Positions 1 through 11,159 of a DNA stretch of 64,000 nt are shown piece after piece. Both the position numbers and the translations under genes were made by a program. The stretch's first letter is position 1. Every line of letters starts with the position of its first letter. The DNA is from Haliclona indistincta. Its lineage: Eukaryota; Porifera; Demospongiae; Haplosclerida; Chalinidae. Under the pieces are notes generated by a model. It did not search any database and had not been told where the DNA came from. It saw nothing but the letters and a program-made list of their open reading frames with translations. The stretch covers positions 144,938 through 208,937 of the forward strand of contig OZ024788.1 in assembly GCA_964017065.1 (NCBI GenBank), read 5' to 3'.

Positions 1-219
1 TGGGTTCAAGTTCACTCAGGACTATAGTAACCTACAGAGTGCTCGTAAATCAACCACTGATATTAACACAACACAGTCACTAGCTGTGGTCAGTAATGGA
101 TGATATTATAGTGTGACTGTACTACCTTCCCTCCTCCCTCCCTCCCTCTCTCCCTCTCTCCCTCCCTCCCTCCCTCCCTCCCTCCCTCCCTCTCTCCCTC
201 CCTCCCTCCCTCCCTCCCT

Positions 220-262
<43 letters not shown>

Positions 263-1632
263 TTTCTCCTCCTCTCTCTCTCTCTCTCTCAGCCTATGGT
301 AGCCTCCATTAGAAGGGGTGATCGTCCAGTATCTACTCCAGTCCATCTTCCTGGTCCAGTGCTGGGCAGGGTCACTAGTGTAGCACCAGCTAGTGTGCCT
401 CCTCCCGCCACTTCACGTAACTACCATACATGGGTATGTAGTCATATCACTATAGCAACCACTAGTAGCCCTATCACTATAGCAACAACTAGTAGTCCTA
501 TCACTATAGCAACCACTAGTAGTCCTATCACTATAGCAACCACTAGTAGTCCTATCACTATAGCAACCACTAGTAGTCCTATCACTATAGCAACCACTAG
601 TAGTCCTATCACTATAGCAACCACTAGTAGTCCTATCACTATAGCAACCACTAGTAGTCCTATCACTATAGTAACCACTAGTAGTCCTATCACTATATCA
701 ACCACTAGTGGTCATATCACTATAGCAACCACTAGTAATCCTATCACTATAGCAACCACTAGTAGTACTATCGCTATAGCAACCACTAGTAGTCCTATCA
801 CTATAGCAACCACTAATATTAACCCCTTGTATCTACAGTATCTTGGTAGTGGTCTGGTAAAGGGCCCTCCTGGTAAGCACTCAGCTGAGGAGGCGTGTCT
901 AAGACTAAAGGTCAGTCCCACTCAGTGTAAAGGTCACCACACTCTGCCACGCCCCTCAGACCAAGACTGACGGCATCGCTAAGATACCTCAGATCATTTT
1001 ATCAATATCGTGGAAAGGAGTAAGATTTGTAGACGCATCATCAAAGGTGAGTGGGTGTGGTTAGTGTATATCACGTGATCACATGCCCCGCCCTTGTAGC
1101 GAGTGGTCAGTACTCATTATATTCAGGACATATCTCATTGTTGTAGTGATATAGAGGATGGTAGAGTGTTTGCATATATGACTAAAGAGAAGGAGACCTC
1201 CCATAGTTACTGTCATGTGTTCATGGTACAGTCTAAGGTAAGCTGGAACAACACCTAGCTATAGTGAGTCACTGACTAGCTGCTCAGGACATTGCTGATG
1301 AGATTATACTAACTGTTGGACAAGCATTTGAAGTAGCTTATCAAGCTGTTATTAAAGCAAGAGCTGCAGGCGGTAATACCACTACTACTAACAGAGGGAT
1401 TGGAGCTAATACCACTACTACTAACAGAGGGATTGGAGCTAATACCACTACTACTAACAGAGGGATTGGAGCTAATACCACTACTATACTAACAGAGGGA
1501 TTGGAGCTAATACCACTACTACTAACAGAGGGATTGAAGCTAATACCACTACTACTAACAGAGGGATTGGAGCTAATACCACTACTACTAACAGAGGGAT
1601 TGAAGCTAATACCACTACTACTAACAGAGTGA
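1..1632 (+). CDS. ANKS1-like PTB-domain protein, 3' part only
   Basis: The C-terminal part of a protein with a phosphotyrosine-binding (PTB) domain most like ANKS1A/ANKS1B (ankyrin-SAM adaptor proteins). Exons read: 1-88 (partial), 293-433, 839-909, 959-1046, 1100-1237, 1288 to about 1628. The PTB begins at YLGSGLVKGPPGKHSAEEAC and continues through IILSISWKGVRFVDASSK, DGRVFAYMTKEKETSHSYCH and IILTVGQAFEVAYQAVIKA; order and spacing match the ANKS1 PTB. Ankyrin and SAM domains would lie upstream, outside the window. After the PTB the exon runs into a 33-bp coding repeat (GIGANTTTTNR) that changes frame in its fourth unit and reaches a stop at 1630-1632. A donor at 1629 leading to a further exon near 2187-2288 is also possible, so the C-terminus is unsettled. 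The family identity is confident; the exact end is not. Confidence 0.72.
113..292 (+). repeat. CT/CCCT microsatellite in intron
   Basis: Polypyrimidine tract of CCCT and CT units filling the intron before the exon at 293 of the ANKS1-like gene and forming its acceptor tract. Long open frames through it are artefacts of low complexity. Confidence 0.95.
446..815 (+). repeat. 24-bp minisatellite in ANKS1-like intron
   Basis: About 15 tandem copies of a 24-bp unit containing CCTATCACTATAGCAACCAC, inside the 434-838 intron just upstream of the first PTB exon. The intron is 405 bp, a multiple of three, and is open in frame, so intron retention would add a Ser/Thr/Ile-rich insert. Most probably it is ordinary intron. 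Confidence 0.9.
1382..1628 (+). repeat. 33-bp coding minisatellite
   Basis: Seven to eight copies of a 33-bp unit (GGAGCTAATACCACTACTAC...) in the last readable exon of the ANKS1-like gene. One unit near 1480-1495 has two extra bases, so later units are read in another frame (LTEGLELIPLL). Confidence 0.9.
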
Positions 1633-1646
1633 GTGTGTGTGTGTGT

Positions 1647-1704
<58 letters not shown>
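1631..1704 (+). repeat. GT microsatellite
   Basis: A (GT)n run, interrupted once by ATGT, directly after the 33-bp repeat. Confidence 0.95.
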
Positions 1705-1708
<4 letters not shown>

Positions 1709-1734
1709 CGGTACCTGGTCTTGTACTGGTGAGC

Positions 1735-1870
1735 AAGGCACACTGGCTGTGTCTCATCATCCACTAAGGGTAGTTATGGTACTACCAGGTCCCCTCACCA
1801 GCAGTGGGAGGCACAGTTAGTAGCTCCTGTGAGCTCCTTGCCCGGGCTCAATGAGTTGCATAGCACCAGT
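1735..1870 (+). repeat. Dispersed repeat, copy 1
   Basis: This stretch is a diverged relative of 50938-51070: both contain CACTGGCTGTGTCTCATCA and, about 100 bp on, TCCTTGCCCG-GGCTC-ATGAG-TTGC. A dispersed repeat, probably a transposon fragment; its family is not recognised. Confidence 0.6.
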
Positions 1871-1894
1871 ACATTATACCTGCTTAGTGCACAG

Positions 1895-2160
1895 GTGCCC
1901 TGGTCTGTCCAGGATCACATGACAGTGAGAGGCTTAGCATGTGTGTGGTCACATGACAGTGAGAGGCTTAGCATGTGTGAGGTCACATGACAGTGAGAGG
2001 CTTAGCATGTGTGTGGTCACATGACAGTGAGAGGCTTAGCATGTGTGTGGTCACATGACAGTGAGATGCTTAGCATGTGTGTGGTCACATGACAGTGAGA
2101 GGCTTAGCATGTGTGTGGTCACATGACAGTGAGAGGCTTAGCATGTGTGTGGTCACATGA
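1895..2160 (+). repeat. 34-bp minisatellite
   Basis: About eight copies of a 34-bp unit containing GGTCACATGACAGTGAGAGG. The rest of 2161-2492 holds a short 20-bp triplicate (CACATGATCACAACATATGT, 2275-2335), AT-rich sequence and a possible polyadenylation signal AATAAA near 2437; no gene is seen there. Confidence 0.9.
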
Positions 2161-2492
2161 TAATATTATCATCTCTCTCATCATAGCATGATCAGTTATC
2201 ATCATCTAATGTGGATCATCATGATCAGTCATCATGTCACTCCAGTAGTGTATCGTGTGAGAATAGTGAAGTAACATATGTCACATGATCACAACATATG
2301 TCACATGATCACAACATATGTCACATGATCACAACTCATTATAATTTGGTTTGTTGTAGTAAAATTTTTAACATGTTATAGTCATCAACATAACATTTTT
2401 AAACTGTTTGAAAAGAAGTTGAAGTTACATTGGAGAATAAAGGGTTAAGTTATACATTAGTAGAGTGAGTGTGTATGTGGAGGAACAAAGGT

Positions 2493-4302
2493 TTAGTTGT
2501 TGGCTGTGGCTTGTACTCTCACACGAATACAGCCCTGGTAAAGATATTGTGTGTTAGTAGTGGATGAGGTGAGAGAGGAATGAGAGATGAACTGGCCATA
2601 ACCACGATTCCTTCCGTACTTTCCTTCAGTAACTCTAACTAACTCATGTTTTGTATCAATTGAGAGAGTCATCTTGTAGTGTTCCTTGTCCTCCAGCCAG
2701 TTGAGGAGCTCAATGATGATGGTACCAGTGAAAGGCCACTGGAGGCGGTCATCGTGCTGACCTTTCATGATGTGAGCACAGATCGACAAGTGGCTGCCCT
2801 TACCACTACCAGCACCATTAGCATCCATTCTGAGGCATAATGTATAACCCTGTGGGCTGGTGGTGAATGGTGGACTGTAGTATCGGTTGTCGAACTGCTT
2901 GCGTTTGGAATACTCTGATATGGTGAACTGAGCCCCAGACTGGGTACTGATGAGGGGGTCCTGCCATGCTGGGGTCAGGGGGAGGAGAGGTGTGGAGTAG
3001 ACTATAGCACTAACTCTTAGTTTGATGTAGTCGTCACGCAAGTATTCTGTGTTAGTGGTGGACACCAGGTCAGTCTGAGATATGAATTGATCTTTGCCAA
3101 AATCAGGTGCAGTCTCTTGATCAGTGAGACGTGAAGAGTATTTGCCATCAGGATCATGGTATCTGTTGAAGTGAATCACATTCGAATGGTGATTCTTGTC
3201 TTCTTTCCAGTTCAGTAGCTCTACTATGAAGTCTCCTTCAAATGGCCATTCTAACTCATTATCATATTCTCCTCTCATTAGTTGAGCATATACTGAAAGG
3301 TGAGAACCTTTCAGTATATGCTCAACACCATTGGGGCACACATTGAGACGGAACTTGTAGCCTCTGCTGTGGGTATAAAATGGTGAACTGTACCACTCTT
3401 CATTAGCTTCTTTCTTCTCATGGTAATCACTGACGATGAACTCCATTGGTGCTTGGTTGTACAGGTATTGTGGTGATACAGGAGTGATGGCTACTGCTTG
3501 GTTGGTCTCCTCCAGCACCAGGTTGTGCTGCTCTAGTGTGTGTAGCTTCATCTCTCCTCGAGGTAGCCGGACAGAGCAGCCAGTGTTGGGGCAATCCACT
3601 AGTTGGTGGCTACACTCATTGAGGTGCTGTTCAAGTTGATGTCGTCTCAAACCCTCCTCTGGGCAGTGCTGGTTGGGGCAGTCTATAGGAGACCGGGGGC
3701 ATATTGGGTAGTGCTTCTCTGTGACGATAGTGAATGTGTTGTAGTAACCACAGTTCTCACATGAGATCATTCGCTTGTGGCAGTGATGACGTGTGTGCTC
3801 TCTCATTTCACTTCTACGATCGTATTTACCACAGCCAAAGGGACAAGCAATGCCACATCGTCCCTTAGCAGGATCAAGGTGATCGTGGAGGTCTCTCAGC
3901 TCACCGACCCACTCACACCCTTCCTCGTAATCTGAGCAGCGTACTTTGAGACTTCTGACTACTCGTTGAAGATATTTATCGCATCGGGCACTACTGAGCA
4001 TTTCGGGTTCACGGCACGTGGGGCACTCTGTTTTACTGGAGTCAAGCAAACGATCACGACATTTTCGACAGCAAAGGTGTCCACAGTCAGTGATGAATGG
4101 CTCTGAGAGTGGCTCAGTGAACAGCTCATAGCAAATCGGACATTGGTAGTCAATACTTGTTTTATGAACTAAGTGAACAGCGAATGGCTTGTGAGTTAGA
4201 GACACTAGTGAGAGAGAGAGAGAGAAAGAGAGAGAGAGATTGAGTTGTTAACTAATACTGGCAGCATAACTACTCGTATGATAGCATACAGATCGATGCC
4301 AT
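2493..4302 (-). CDS. RING / TRAF-type zinc finger / tandem MATH E3 ligase, copy 1
   Basis: A predicted TRAF-like ubiquitin ligase of 574 residues. It has an N-terminal C3HC4 RING (CPICYELF ... CGHLCCRKC ... CPTCRE), then about 150 residues of Cys/His-rich TRAF-type zinc fingers, then two MATH (TRAF-C) domains in tandem, starting near PMEFIVSDYHEKKEANEEWY and near GAQFTISEYSKRKQFDNRYY. Known TRAFs have one MATH domain preceded by a coiled coil; here there are two and no obvious coiled coil. The main exon is 2493-4204. No ATG opens it; a polypyrimidine tract and AG at 4205-4206 mark an acceptor, and a 13-bp first exon at 4290-4302 (ATGGCATCGATCT, donor GT) joins in phase. Paralogues lie at 45356-47077 and 55756-57477. 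The first MATH contains a small templated inversion (see findings). Role in immune or death signalling is family-based inference. Confidence 0.85.
3281..3326. repeat. Perfect 20-bp inverted repeat inside a coding exon
   Basis: Arms 3281-3300 and 3307-3326 are exact reverse complements around a 6-base loop (TGAGAA). On the coding (minus) strand the upstream arm encodes VEHILKG, where both paralogues have a Gly/Lys/Arg-rich stretch; the downstream arm encodes the conserved LSVYAQL. Confidence 0.95.
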
Positions 4303-4350
4303 ACATTTTATCAATTTATATTTTCCAAATTTAACCCGCTAAATTACCCG

Positions 4351-6276
4351 CTATACAGTATGTAAGAAGGTGACTGTGTGTCTAGCCACACCCCATGGCA
4401 TGCTACAGATTATGTGTTTACCTGTGCTAGCTGGTGTGGGAGGAGATGACATTATGAGCGGACTCTGCTCTAATACAGTACTGCTAGTCTGAGGTAAGTC
4501 ACTTGGTCCCTCCAGTTGCTTGACTGCTGCTGCTGCTGTAGAACAGATGAACCACATTATAACAGCTGTATCATGGTCACACAAACACACTGCCTATCAT
4601 GATGGCACACACTACCTGTGACAGAGCATTCCAACACAAGCTCCTCCTCTCCAATGAATACCTGCAGCACTCCCATGGTCTGGAGTGAACCAGTGGCTTC
4701 TAATATGGCCATCTTCAGCTGCTTGACTTCACTAGTAGAACACAGCCAGGTGACTGCGATACAACCATCTTCAACTTTAGAGAGATGGAGATGGCTACCA
4801 GAGACACCAAAAATTTTGACCAGCTTGGTCAGATCTTTTATTGTTTCACTGCCCCAGTCATTCTCTAGCTTTAGTTTTACAGAGACCTTGTCTGACGACA
4901 GTTTAGAAGGTGTGGCAGTTGCTGGAAATAGTTGTTTGAACTGGCTCACAGTAGCACTGGCCATAAACAGTTGACGCTGTTGTGCGTACTCGTCTACAAG
5001 CTGTCTAGTGGTGGCACTGCATGAGAGAGAACAAGCAAGTGAATGTGACCTACAGCACAGAATCCTTACCGGACATCTTCAGGAAATATGGAGCAGATTC
5101 GTTTCAGATAGTGAGTGTTAAAGAGTGATACTTCCTCCTCTACGAGAGTGTTGAAGTGTGACTGGAAGCTGTGATCATCAACTGCTCTGTGAAACAGTCG
5201 TGGCAGGAACTCAACAAACTCCTCTTGTGCCTCAGGACTATTGCGAAGCTGCTTTTCATAATTGCGCACTAACTTAGCGAAAGCAAAGCGCAGGTCAGCT
5301 AGTTCTTCTACTAGTGGCTCAGGGACAACAACACACTCTGGTCCTGAAATAGTGAGTAAAACAGAGTGACTAGTTAAGAGGTGATACATACCTTCATCAG
5401 TGCTGCTTGAGGCTGATGGCTGCTGCATAGACCTGATCGAGTGTGTCAGTTCATCTAAACAGAGAGAAACAGCAACGATCAACATTCTCCAGCTAGCGCC
5501 GGATGGTTACTGCTAACCACGAAGACGAGACGCGATCTGTGCTTGGTTAGTTTCTTTCAGGATCAAAACAAAAAGGTGGTAATTATCGTAGTCTGCGTTC
5601 ACTGTTCGCTGAAGGTGACCAAGGAACGTCTCGGATCAACTATAAAGAACGGACAAAGCCACCAGCGATCGCGAGAATCCACCCAAGTGCACCGGAAGTC
5701 ACGTGCTACACTCACGTGACAACTCACAGCTAGTAACTAAACCTAAACCCAAGACCCTAAAAAACCTTCGCCTAACGGCGCCCAGTATTCGCTAACGGGC
5801 GTTTTAACACTAAGGATCGTCGTTCCCGGCGTTTTAACACTAAGGATCGTCGTTCCCGGCGTTCTAACACTAAGGATCGTCGTTCCCGGCGTTCTAACAC
5901 TAAGGATCGTCGTTCCTGGCGTTCTAACTGTAAACACTAAGGATCGTGAGGTGGCGAATATTACGGTTGATTCCTTGGGTTTAGGTTTAGTTACTAGCTG
6001 TGAGTTGTCACGTGAGTGTAGCACGTGACTTCCGGTGCACTTGGGTGGATTCTCGCGATCGCTGGTGGCTTTGTCCGTTCTTTATAGTTGATCCAACGTC
6101 TCCGCTTTCTTGTACGGGTCAGTCTCGTTAGTGCATTCAGTTCTCTGACGATCCGATATGAGGTTCTTGCTCAGAGCGGCCGGGAGGAGAGCAGCAGTGT
6201 CAATGCTGTTCACTAAATAACTGAACAAGTGTTTCAGAGCCTCTGGCTCAGCGGCGGGACCACCAGCCACCGCCAT
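4351..6276 (-). pseudogene. CARD-domain gene with its CARD exon split by a transposon
   Basis: Exon 1 starts at ATG 6276 (MAVAGGPAAEPEALKHLFSY) and encodes a CARD-like six-helix segment (LLPAALSKNLISDRQRTEC, TDPYKKAET). At 6102/5625 it is broken by the 462-bp element 5633-6094; past the element the frame resumes with LGHLQRTVNADYDNYHLFVL and LKETNQAQIA, a typical CARD end, to a donor near 5515. Further exons: 5392-5454, 5070-5343, 4616-5016, about 4422-4535, with a stop no later than 4351. The rest contains EECVEFL-like helical sequence (EAQEEFVEFLPRLFHRAVDD) and a second conserved-looking block (LHLSKVEDGCIAVTWLCSTS ... LQTMGVLQVFIGEEELVLEC) that I do not recognise as a named domain. CARDs mediate homotypic assembly in apoptosis and innate immunity. 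As printed, exon 1 reads into the element and stops, so I call it disrupted; the allele without the insertion would be intact. C-terminal exon boundary is uncertain. Confidence 0.68.
5633..6094. mobile_element. 462-bp MITE with 8-bp target duplication
   Basis: Terminal inverted repeats of about 120 bp begin GGATCAACTATAAAGAACGG at 5633 and end with the complement at 6094. They are flanked on both sides by the direct repeat AACGTCTC (5625-5632 and 6095-6102), an 8-bp target-site duplication as made by hAT- or P-like transposases. The centre (about 5795-5935) holds four to five copies of a 30-bp unit containing AACACTAAGGATCGTCGTTC. No transposase is encoded, so it is non-autonomous. It lies in the CARD exon. 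The arms carry CACGTG motifs. Confidence 0.93.
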
Positions 6277-6483
6277 ATCCTTCGTGTGGGAGTGGATGGA
6301 GACGGATGGAGATTATATTCACATTCACGTGAGCACCGTGTGTCGTGTATATAATGGTCTAGCGGTCAGTCTGCAGGAACCAGTTGACTACTGTACCAGG
6401 TCAGATGTACCAGGACTTTATCATCGGAATGATACAGCTCTGTAAGGAATATATCAACCCCATCATCAGAAAGCTATAGTAAC

Positions 6484-6727
6484 TTAGTACCTTATATCAG
6501 CTATAGTAACTAAGTACCTTATATCAGCTATAGTAACTAAGTACCTTATATCAGCTATAGTAACTAAGCACCTTATATCAGCTATAGTAACTAAGTACCT
6601 TATATCAGCTATAGTAACTAAGTACCTTATATCAGCTATAGTAACTAAGTACCTTATATCAGCTATAGTAACTAAGCACCTTATATCAGCTATAGTAACT
6701 AAGTACCTTATATCAGCTATAGTAACT
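6484..6727 (+). repeat. 27-bp minisatellite
   Basis: Nine copies of a 27-bp unit containing GCTATAGTAACTAAGTACCT in the intergenic DNA left of the phospholipase gene. Confidence 0.95.
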
Positions 6728-6846
6728 AGCATCACAAGTTACCATCACATGACAGACTGTATGATGACTATAGCTAGCTAATGAGAGGAAAATGACATGT
6801 CATAAACAATCTCTTTTTGATAGTATCATACATAACGGACAGAACA

Positions 6847-7268
6847 TACTGCACTAGTGGAGTATCATAGCGACGACACTGGTGGAGTATCATAGCGACG
6901 ACACTAGTGGAGTATCATAGCGACGACACTAGTGGAGTATCATAGCGACGACACTAGTGGAGTATCATAGCGACGACACTGGTGGAGTATCATAGCGACG
7001 ACACTGGTGGAGTATCATAGCGACGACACTGGTGGAGTATCATAGCGACGACACTGGTGGAGTATCATAGCGACGACACTGGTGGAGTATCATAGCGACG
7101 ACACTGGTGGAGTATCATAGCGACGACACTGGTGGAGTATCATAGCGACGACACTGGTGGAGTATCATAGCGACGACACTAGTGGAGTATCACAGCGACG
7201 ACACTGGTGGAGTATCATAGCGACGACACTAGTGGAGTATCATAGCGACGACACTAGTGGAGTATCAT
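6847..7268 (+). repeat. 25-bp minisatellite
   Basis: About 17 copies of a 25-bp unit (GGAGTATCATAGCGACGACA + CTAGT or CTGGT), differing mainly by an A/G change and near the end by one C. The following 7270-7889 is AT-rich with no feature I can support. Confidence 0.95.
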
Positions 7269-7889
7269 AGTAGCGACATCACATAAATCTCTTTGATAAT
7301 GTTATACACCAAACAGTATCACATGATGTTACTAATAATAGATCATCTCTGAATGAGTGATGCTGGCTCTAGTTCAAACCATGTAGAGAGCTCCTTATTG
7401 GTTAGTTCAATCAATACACAACTTTCTCTTTCTCCGTTCAATCATCACGTGCCTCCATGGATCTCGATCCTATTCAAGGAATACCAACCACCTGAACACT
7501 ATTGTAGACCTTGCCCTCACTGAGGGGAGAGGTGGTCAGTGACTGTTTCAGATTGAACTATTGTTGCTATCAACTACTGTCATTAACCATATTAACCTAC
7601 ACCACTGTATCACTTATCCCTAACAAATATTAGTCCACCCAATCAAAACCCAATCAAGGCACTCCTCAGTGCTGAGGAGACTAATAGCATCTCACAGTCT
7701 ACCAGTACTGGATGGATGGACTATAATAGCATTAATTATACACCATGTGCTACTTTTCAGTGTCAATCGTAAATCATTCATGACTACAATCAAGATCTAT
7801 AAACAGCACATGACTATAAACTCAAGTTCTATATTATCATGATTATCTATGTTACTAAATGCACTGATGTAGTCATCACATGATCAGTG

Positions 7890-10230
7890 TCAATAACCAC
7901 ACCCAGCACCACTTGGACATGTACCACCATACTTCTCAAACAATTGAGCTTTAGGATCACCACTGTTTGCTTTAGTATAGAAGTAATACGGCTACAGAAG
8001 GGTTAAAAATATTCTTAATGATAATGTGTGTTAGTATCCTTACTGGTTGTGGGCAATCAATGGTATCATTCTCCACCCAATCCACTGATTTGGTTCCAAC
8101 TGGTTCAAACTAATGAGGAGACACATCACTAGCATCTTAATGTGTGCTGATGGCTCACCATGTTGTTCCATAGAGACACTGCTGCATTACGATGACCCTT
8201 AGTGCTGAAATGGAAGCAGTCAGGAGCGAAATAACTTAGATCAACTGTATCATTGTCAAACTGAAGCAAAGAGTAACATAATGATCAATGTATGCATCCA
8301 CTGACTAGATGAGTAACATAATGATCAATGTATGCATCCACTGACTAGATGAGTAACATAATGATCAATGTATGCATCCACTGACTAGATGAGTTGTACC
8401 TTTGGTAAATGAATTTCTCTCATGAATTCCTGTAACACTACAGTAAAGTCATCCTTGTCGTCATAGCGGCCACTCTCAATGAGTGTATCTAGTGCTTCCT
8501 AGTCCAATACAAATACATTGTTTTACCATTATAATAAGAAGTTTGCACTGACTGACCTGATATGACTTTGCAACATCAGAGGTTTGAGGTGCCCACTTGC
8601 AAGGACAAGCAATACTATGTATGATGAATATATTATTTATAGATGTTCACATAATGTACTTACACATGTATTAGAGTGCAGAATGGATCAGTGACATCTG
8701 TAAGAATTGAGACATCGAGAATTTGCACCAAATTTACAAATGTCCGTGGAAGCTATAACAGATAATACTTAATATTATGTTTCATGAATAAAATATTATT
8801 AAACGGCATACGTTAGCTTCAAGGTAATCCAGTCCCTCCTTAACTTTTTCAACATAATTTCTTGTTGAATGCTTATCCTATAACAATAATAATCCAATAT
8901 ACAATCAGTCTCATCAGTTCATTTATGCGTATAATTATATACAAGACATTTGAAAAGGTATAATATTAAAATTTAATATAATTATAATAAGTAAGGAAGT
9001 AATAATACCTATGAATACCATTAGTTACCTTCAATATACAGCTCATGCAAAGGTTATTTCCTCCAATAAACAATGTGACCATCTTCCAGTCATTGTCAAA
9101 GTCCACACCCTGAATTCAACCAAAGACACGTGCAACCTGCAATTTGCTTTTAATTGCTCACTCTGTGATTACGAATCCTTTCTACAAGGTCCTTAGCCTG
9201 ACCTGGTATGTCACTGGTATGAGAGAATTAATAATCATCAAATATATAACTGATGCAAGCACTTAGTTTGCAATGCATAGCTAAAACTAATACTATCTGT
9301 ACTTGATGTTCAGGTATTGCATGCATGTCTATAATATATATTCACTGTGCTATTGCTCCTGAGAATGCACGATTGAAACGAGCTTGAGGAGTATCCACTT
9401 CACCAATTCCGATAGAAAAACCAATCACCTCAGGATTGTACATTTTAATTATGTCTGCAATTAAGTTCATGAATGATAATATCATGTATGTGAATATCTA
9501 AGCCTCACTTGGTAAAGTTGTCACTTTAGAGAGATCATAGTTTCCTCCAATACTGTAATGTATGTATAATATTGTCATCATGTACTATAATATACCTCCA
9601 TGAGAAACCACGATATTCTTTTAAACTGGTTTCAAACTCCTCTCCATTAGCTCCAAATGCAGCCTATTCATTGTTGTGCATATTATTACACATGTAGTAG
9701 GGACAACATATATAGTGTTGAGCAGCTTACAGAGATAGAATCTCCCATTGCTCCGACTACTTTGATATCATATGGAGTCAGTTCATTCACTGTTTAATAA
9801 AATTAATTGGAATTCATACTGTTGCACATTATGCATGGTTAGACATGTACAATTAACGTACCATTTTGGGCCTTCTTAGTGCGTTGTAAAGCAACATCAC
9901 AGTTGAATTCTGAACCAACAGGCTGTAATGTGTCACACAGAATAGGCAAGGAATGAGAGTTTGAAATAATAATTATTATTGTACTTTAGCGGGCCAATGT
10001 GCAAATTTCTGACCATCCTGTAACCCTAGCTTGACAAAAGCCTGTTCAAACTTGTCGTGATATTCTTTTTCTGTTTCTGCACAATAGAGAATGAGAGAGT
10101 GAGTAAACGCATAAGTCTTAAACAACTACTGAATGTCTATGCGGCACCGCACTGAGTTCAAGCTGCGCCGCCGCTTACCACACTTCCCAAAGGCTGCAAT
10201 TACTAACACCAAGGACAGGACTCCGTGCAT
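7890..10230 (-). CDS. Phospholipase B-like secreted GDSL hydrolase
   Basis: About 16 small exons from ATG 10230 to TGA 7890 encode a roughly 390-residue phospholipase B1/GDSL-type esterase, which removes fatty acids from phospholipids outside the cell. Exon 1 gives a signal peptide ([15 protein letters not shown]). GDSL block I is in the exon near 9729-9790 ([10 protein letters not shown], nucleophile Ser), block III in the exon near 9061-9125 ([11 protein letters not shown], the oxyanion-hole Asn), and block V in the exon near 8160-8270 ([13 protein letters not shown], with the catalytic Asp and His). Other family hallmarks are [20 protein letters not shown] (9342-9458), [14 protein letters not shown] (8660-8760) and the closing [11 protein letters not shown]. 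Vertebrate PLB1 has four such repeats and a membrane anchor; this has one repeat and no C-terminal membrane segment, so it should be secreted. Exon edges are good to a few bases. Confidence 0.85.
8281..8396 (+). repeat. 40-bp triplicate in phospholipase intron
   Basis: Three near-exact copies of a 40-bp unit containing GAGTAACATAATGATCAATG within an intron of the phospholipase gene. Confidence 0.95.
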
Positions 10231-10331
10231 ATTCCCAGATTCAACAACCAAAGGCAACGGTAACGTCTAATGAGTTTGTGTTCACGAGTGATCCGGCTTT
10301 GCGCTTTTATAGCGTCCGCAGTATGCATGAC

Positions 10332-10396
10332 GTCAGGATGATCGTGAAGCGGTTTCACCTGGCATATTCAATATGCCGCTTCACGATCATCCTGAC
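10332..10396. repeat. 21-bp-arm hairpin near the phospholipase start
   Basis: Perfect arms GTCAGGATGATCGTGAAGCG(G) at 10332-10352 and their complement at 10376-10396, with a second inner palindrome GGCATATTCAATATGCC. It lies about 100 bp upstream of the phospholipase start codon and may be a short inverted-repeat element. The sequence from 10397 to 11160 contains no gene I can support; near 10590-10649 it resembles the right end of the CAGCGGTTT-type element found at 54893. Confidence 0.8.
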
Positions 10397-11159
10397 AATA
10401 ATGATATTGCCCTGGGGGCGGTACAGACAAAAAGCTACAAAAACGCTTAACTTTCTCAAGTTACAGCGATTCTCTTGCAAGGAAGATTTGAGTGTAAAGC
10501 GTCACCTTGCGGTCACTAATGTGTCAAGTCACTGGTATTTATTCACACAATGGAGCATGATCGACATTTTAACGCATTAATGCACCACGCTTTACGGTCT
10601 ACGCTCTACGGTTTACGCTTTACCCTTGCAAAAAGTAATAAAACTGCTGTAAGTACTGAATTCTTCCACAAAAATGAATTTGTACTTTGAGGCTCCTGGC
10701 CAGTGCACCTGGATGTCCCAATTTTTGTTCCTTCAGTGAAGAATGAAAATACGAGTGTAAAATTAATGATGCTATTCAACTTATGATATCATATCTAGCT
10801 GTCTTCTTCATCGTATTTCTCAAGAATTTATGTATCACATCACAAATTTTTAAAATTATTTTTCATGTATTAATCAAAATTAATTGTTGATTGGTAGTAG
10901 GCTGCCAATGGGATAGCGTTTCATTGGCTGACAAACCATGTACACATCAATAGCTAGACGAGTAACCTTTGGCACACACCATGATCCTTTGGTGGATAAT
11001 AACAGCTGTAAATGTGTCACCAGCATGTTCACTGATCATTGACACATACATACATGAACCACTAACAATACTTACCATCTGCAGCATAACCAGCTATGAA
11101 TTTGGAATTTGAATTTTTTATCACATCATAAAACTTTTATCAGAATTTCAGCTAAGTAC

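Noticed and set aside
2187..2288. Possible extra last exon of the ANKS1-like gene
   Set aside because: Acceptor and an open frame exist, but the sequence is ATG/ATC-rich low complexity and cannot be tied by similarity.
6484..7268. Regularly repeated units resembling a CRISPR array
   Set aside because: Units are contiguous with no unique spacers; this is eukaryotic minisatellite DNA.
10278..10580. 100-codon plus-strand frame upstream of the phospholipase gene
   Set aside because: Runs through the hairpin and transposon-like sequence; no domain or splice support.
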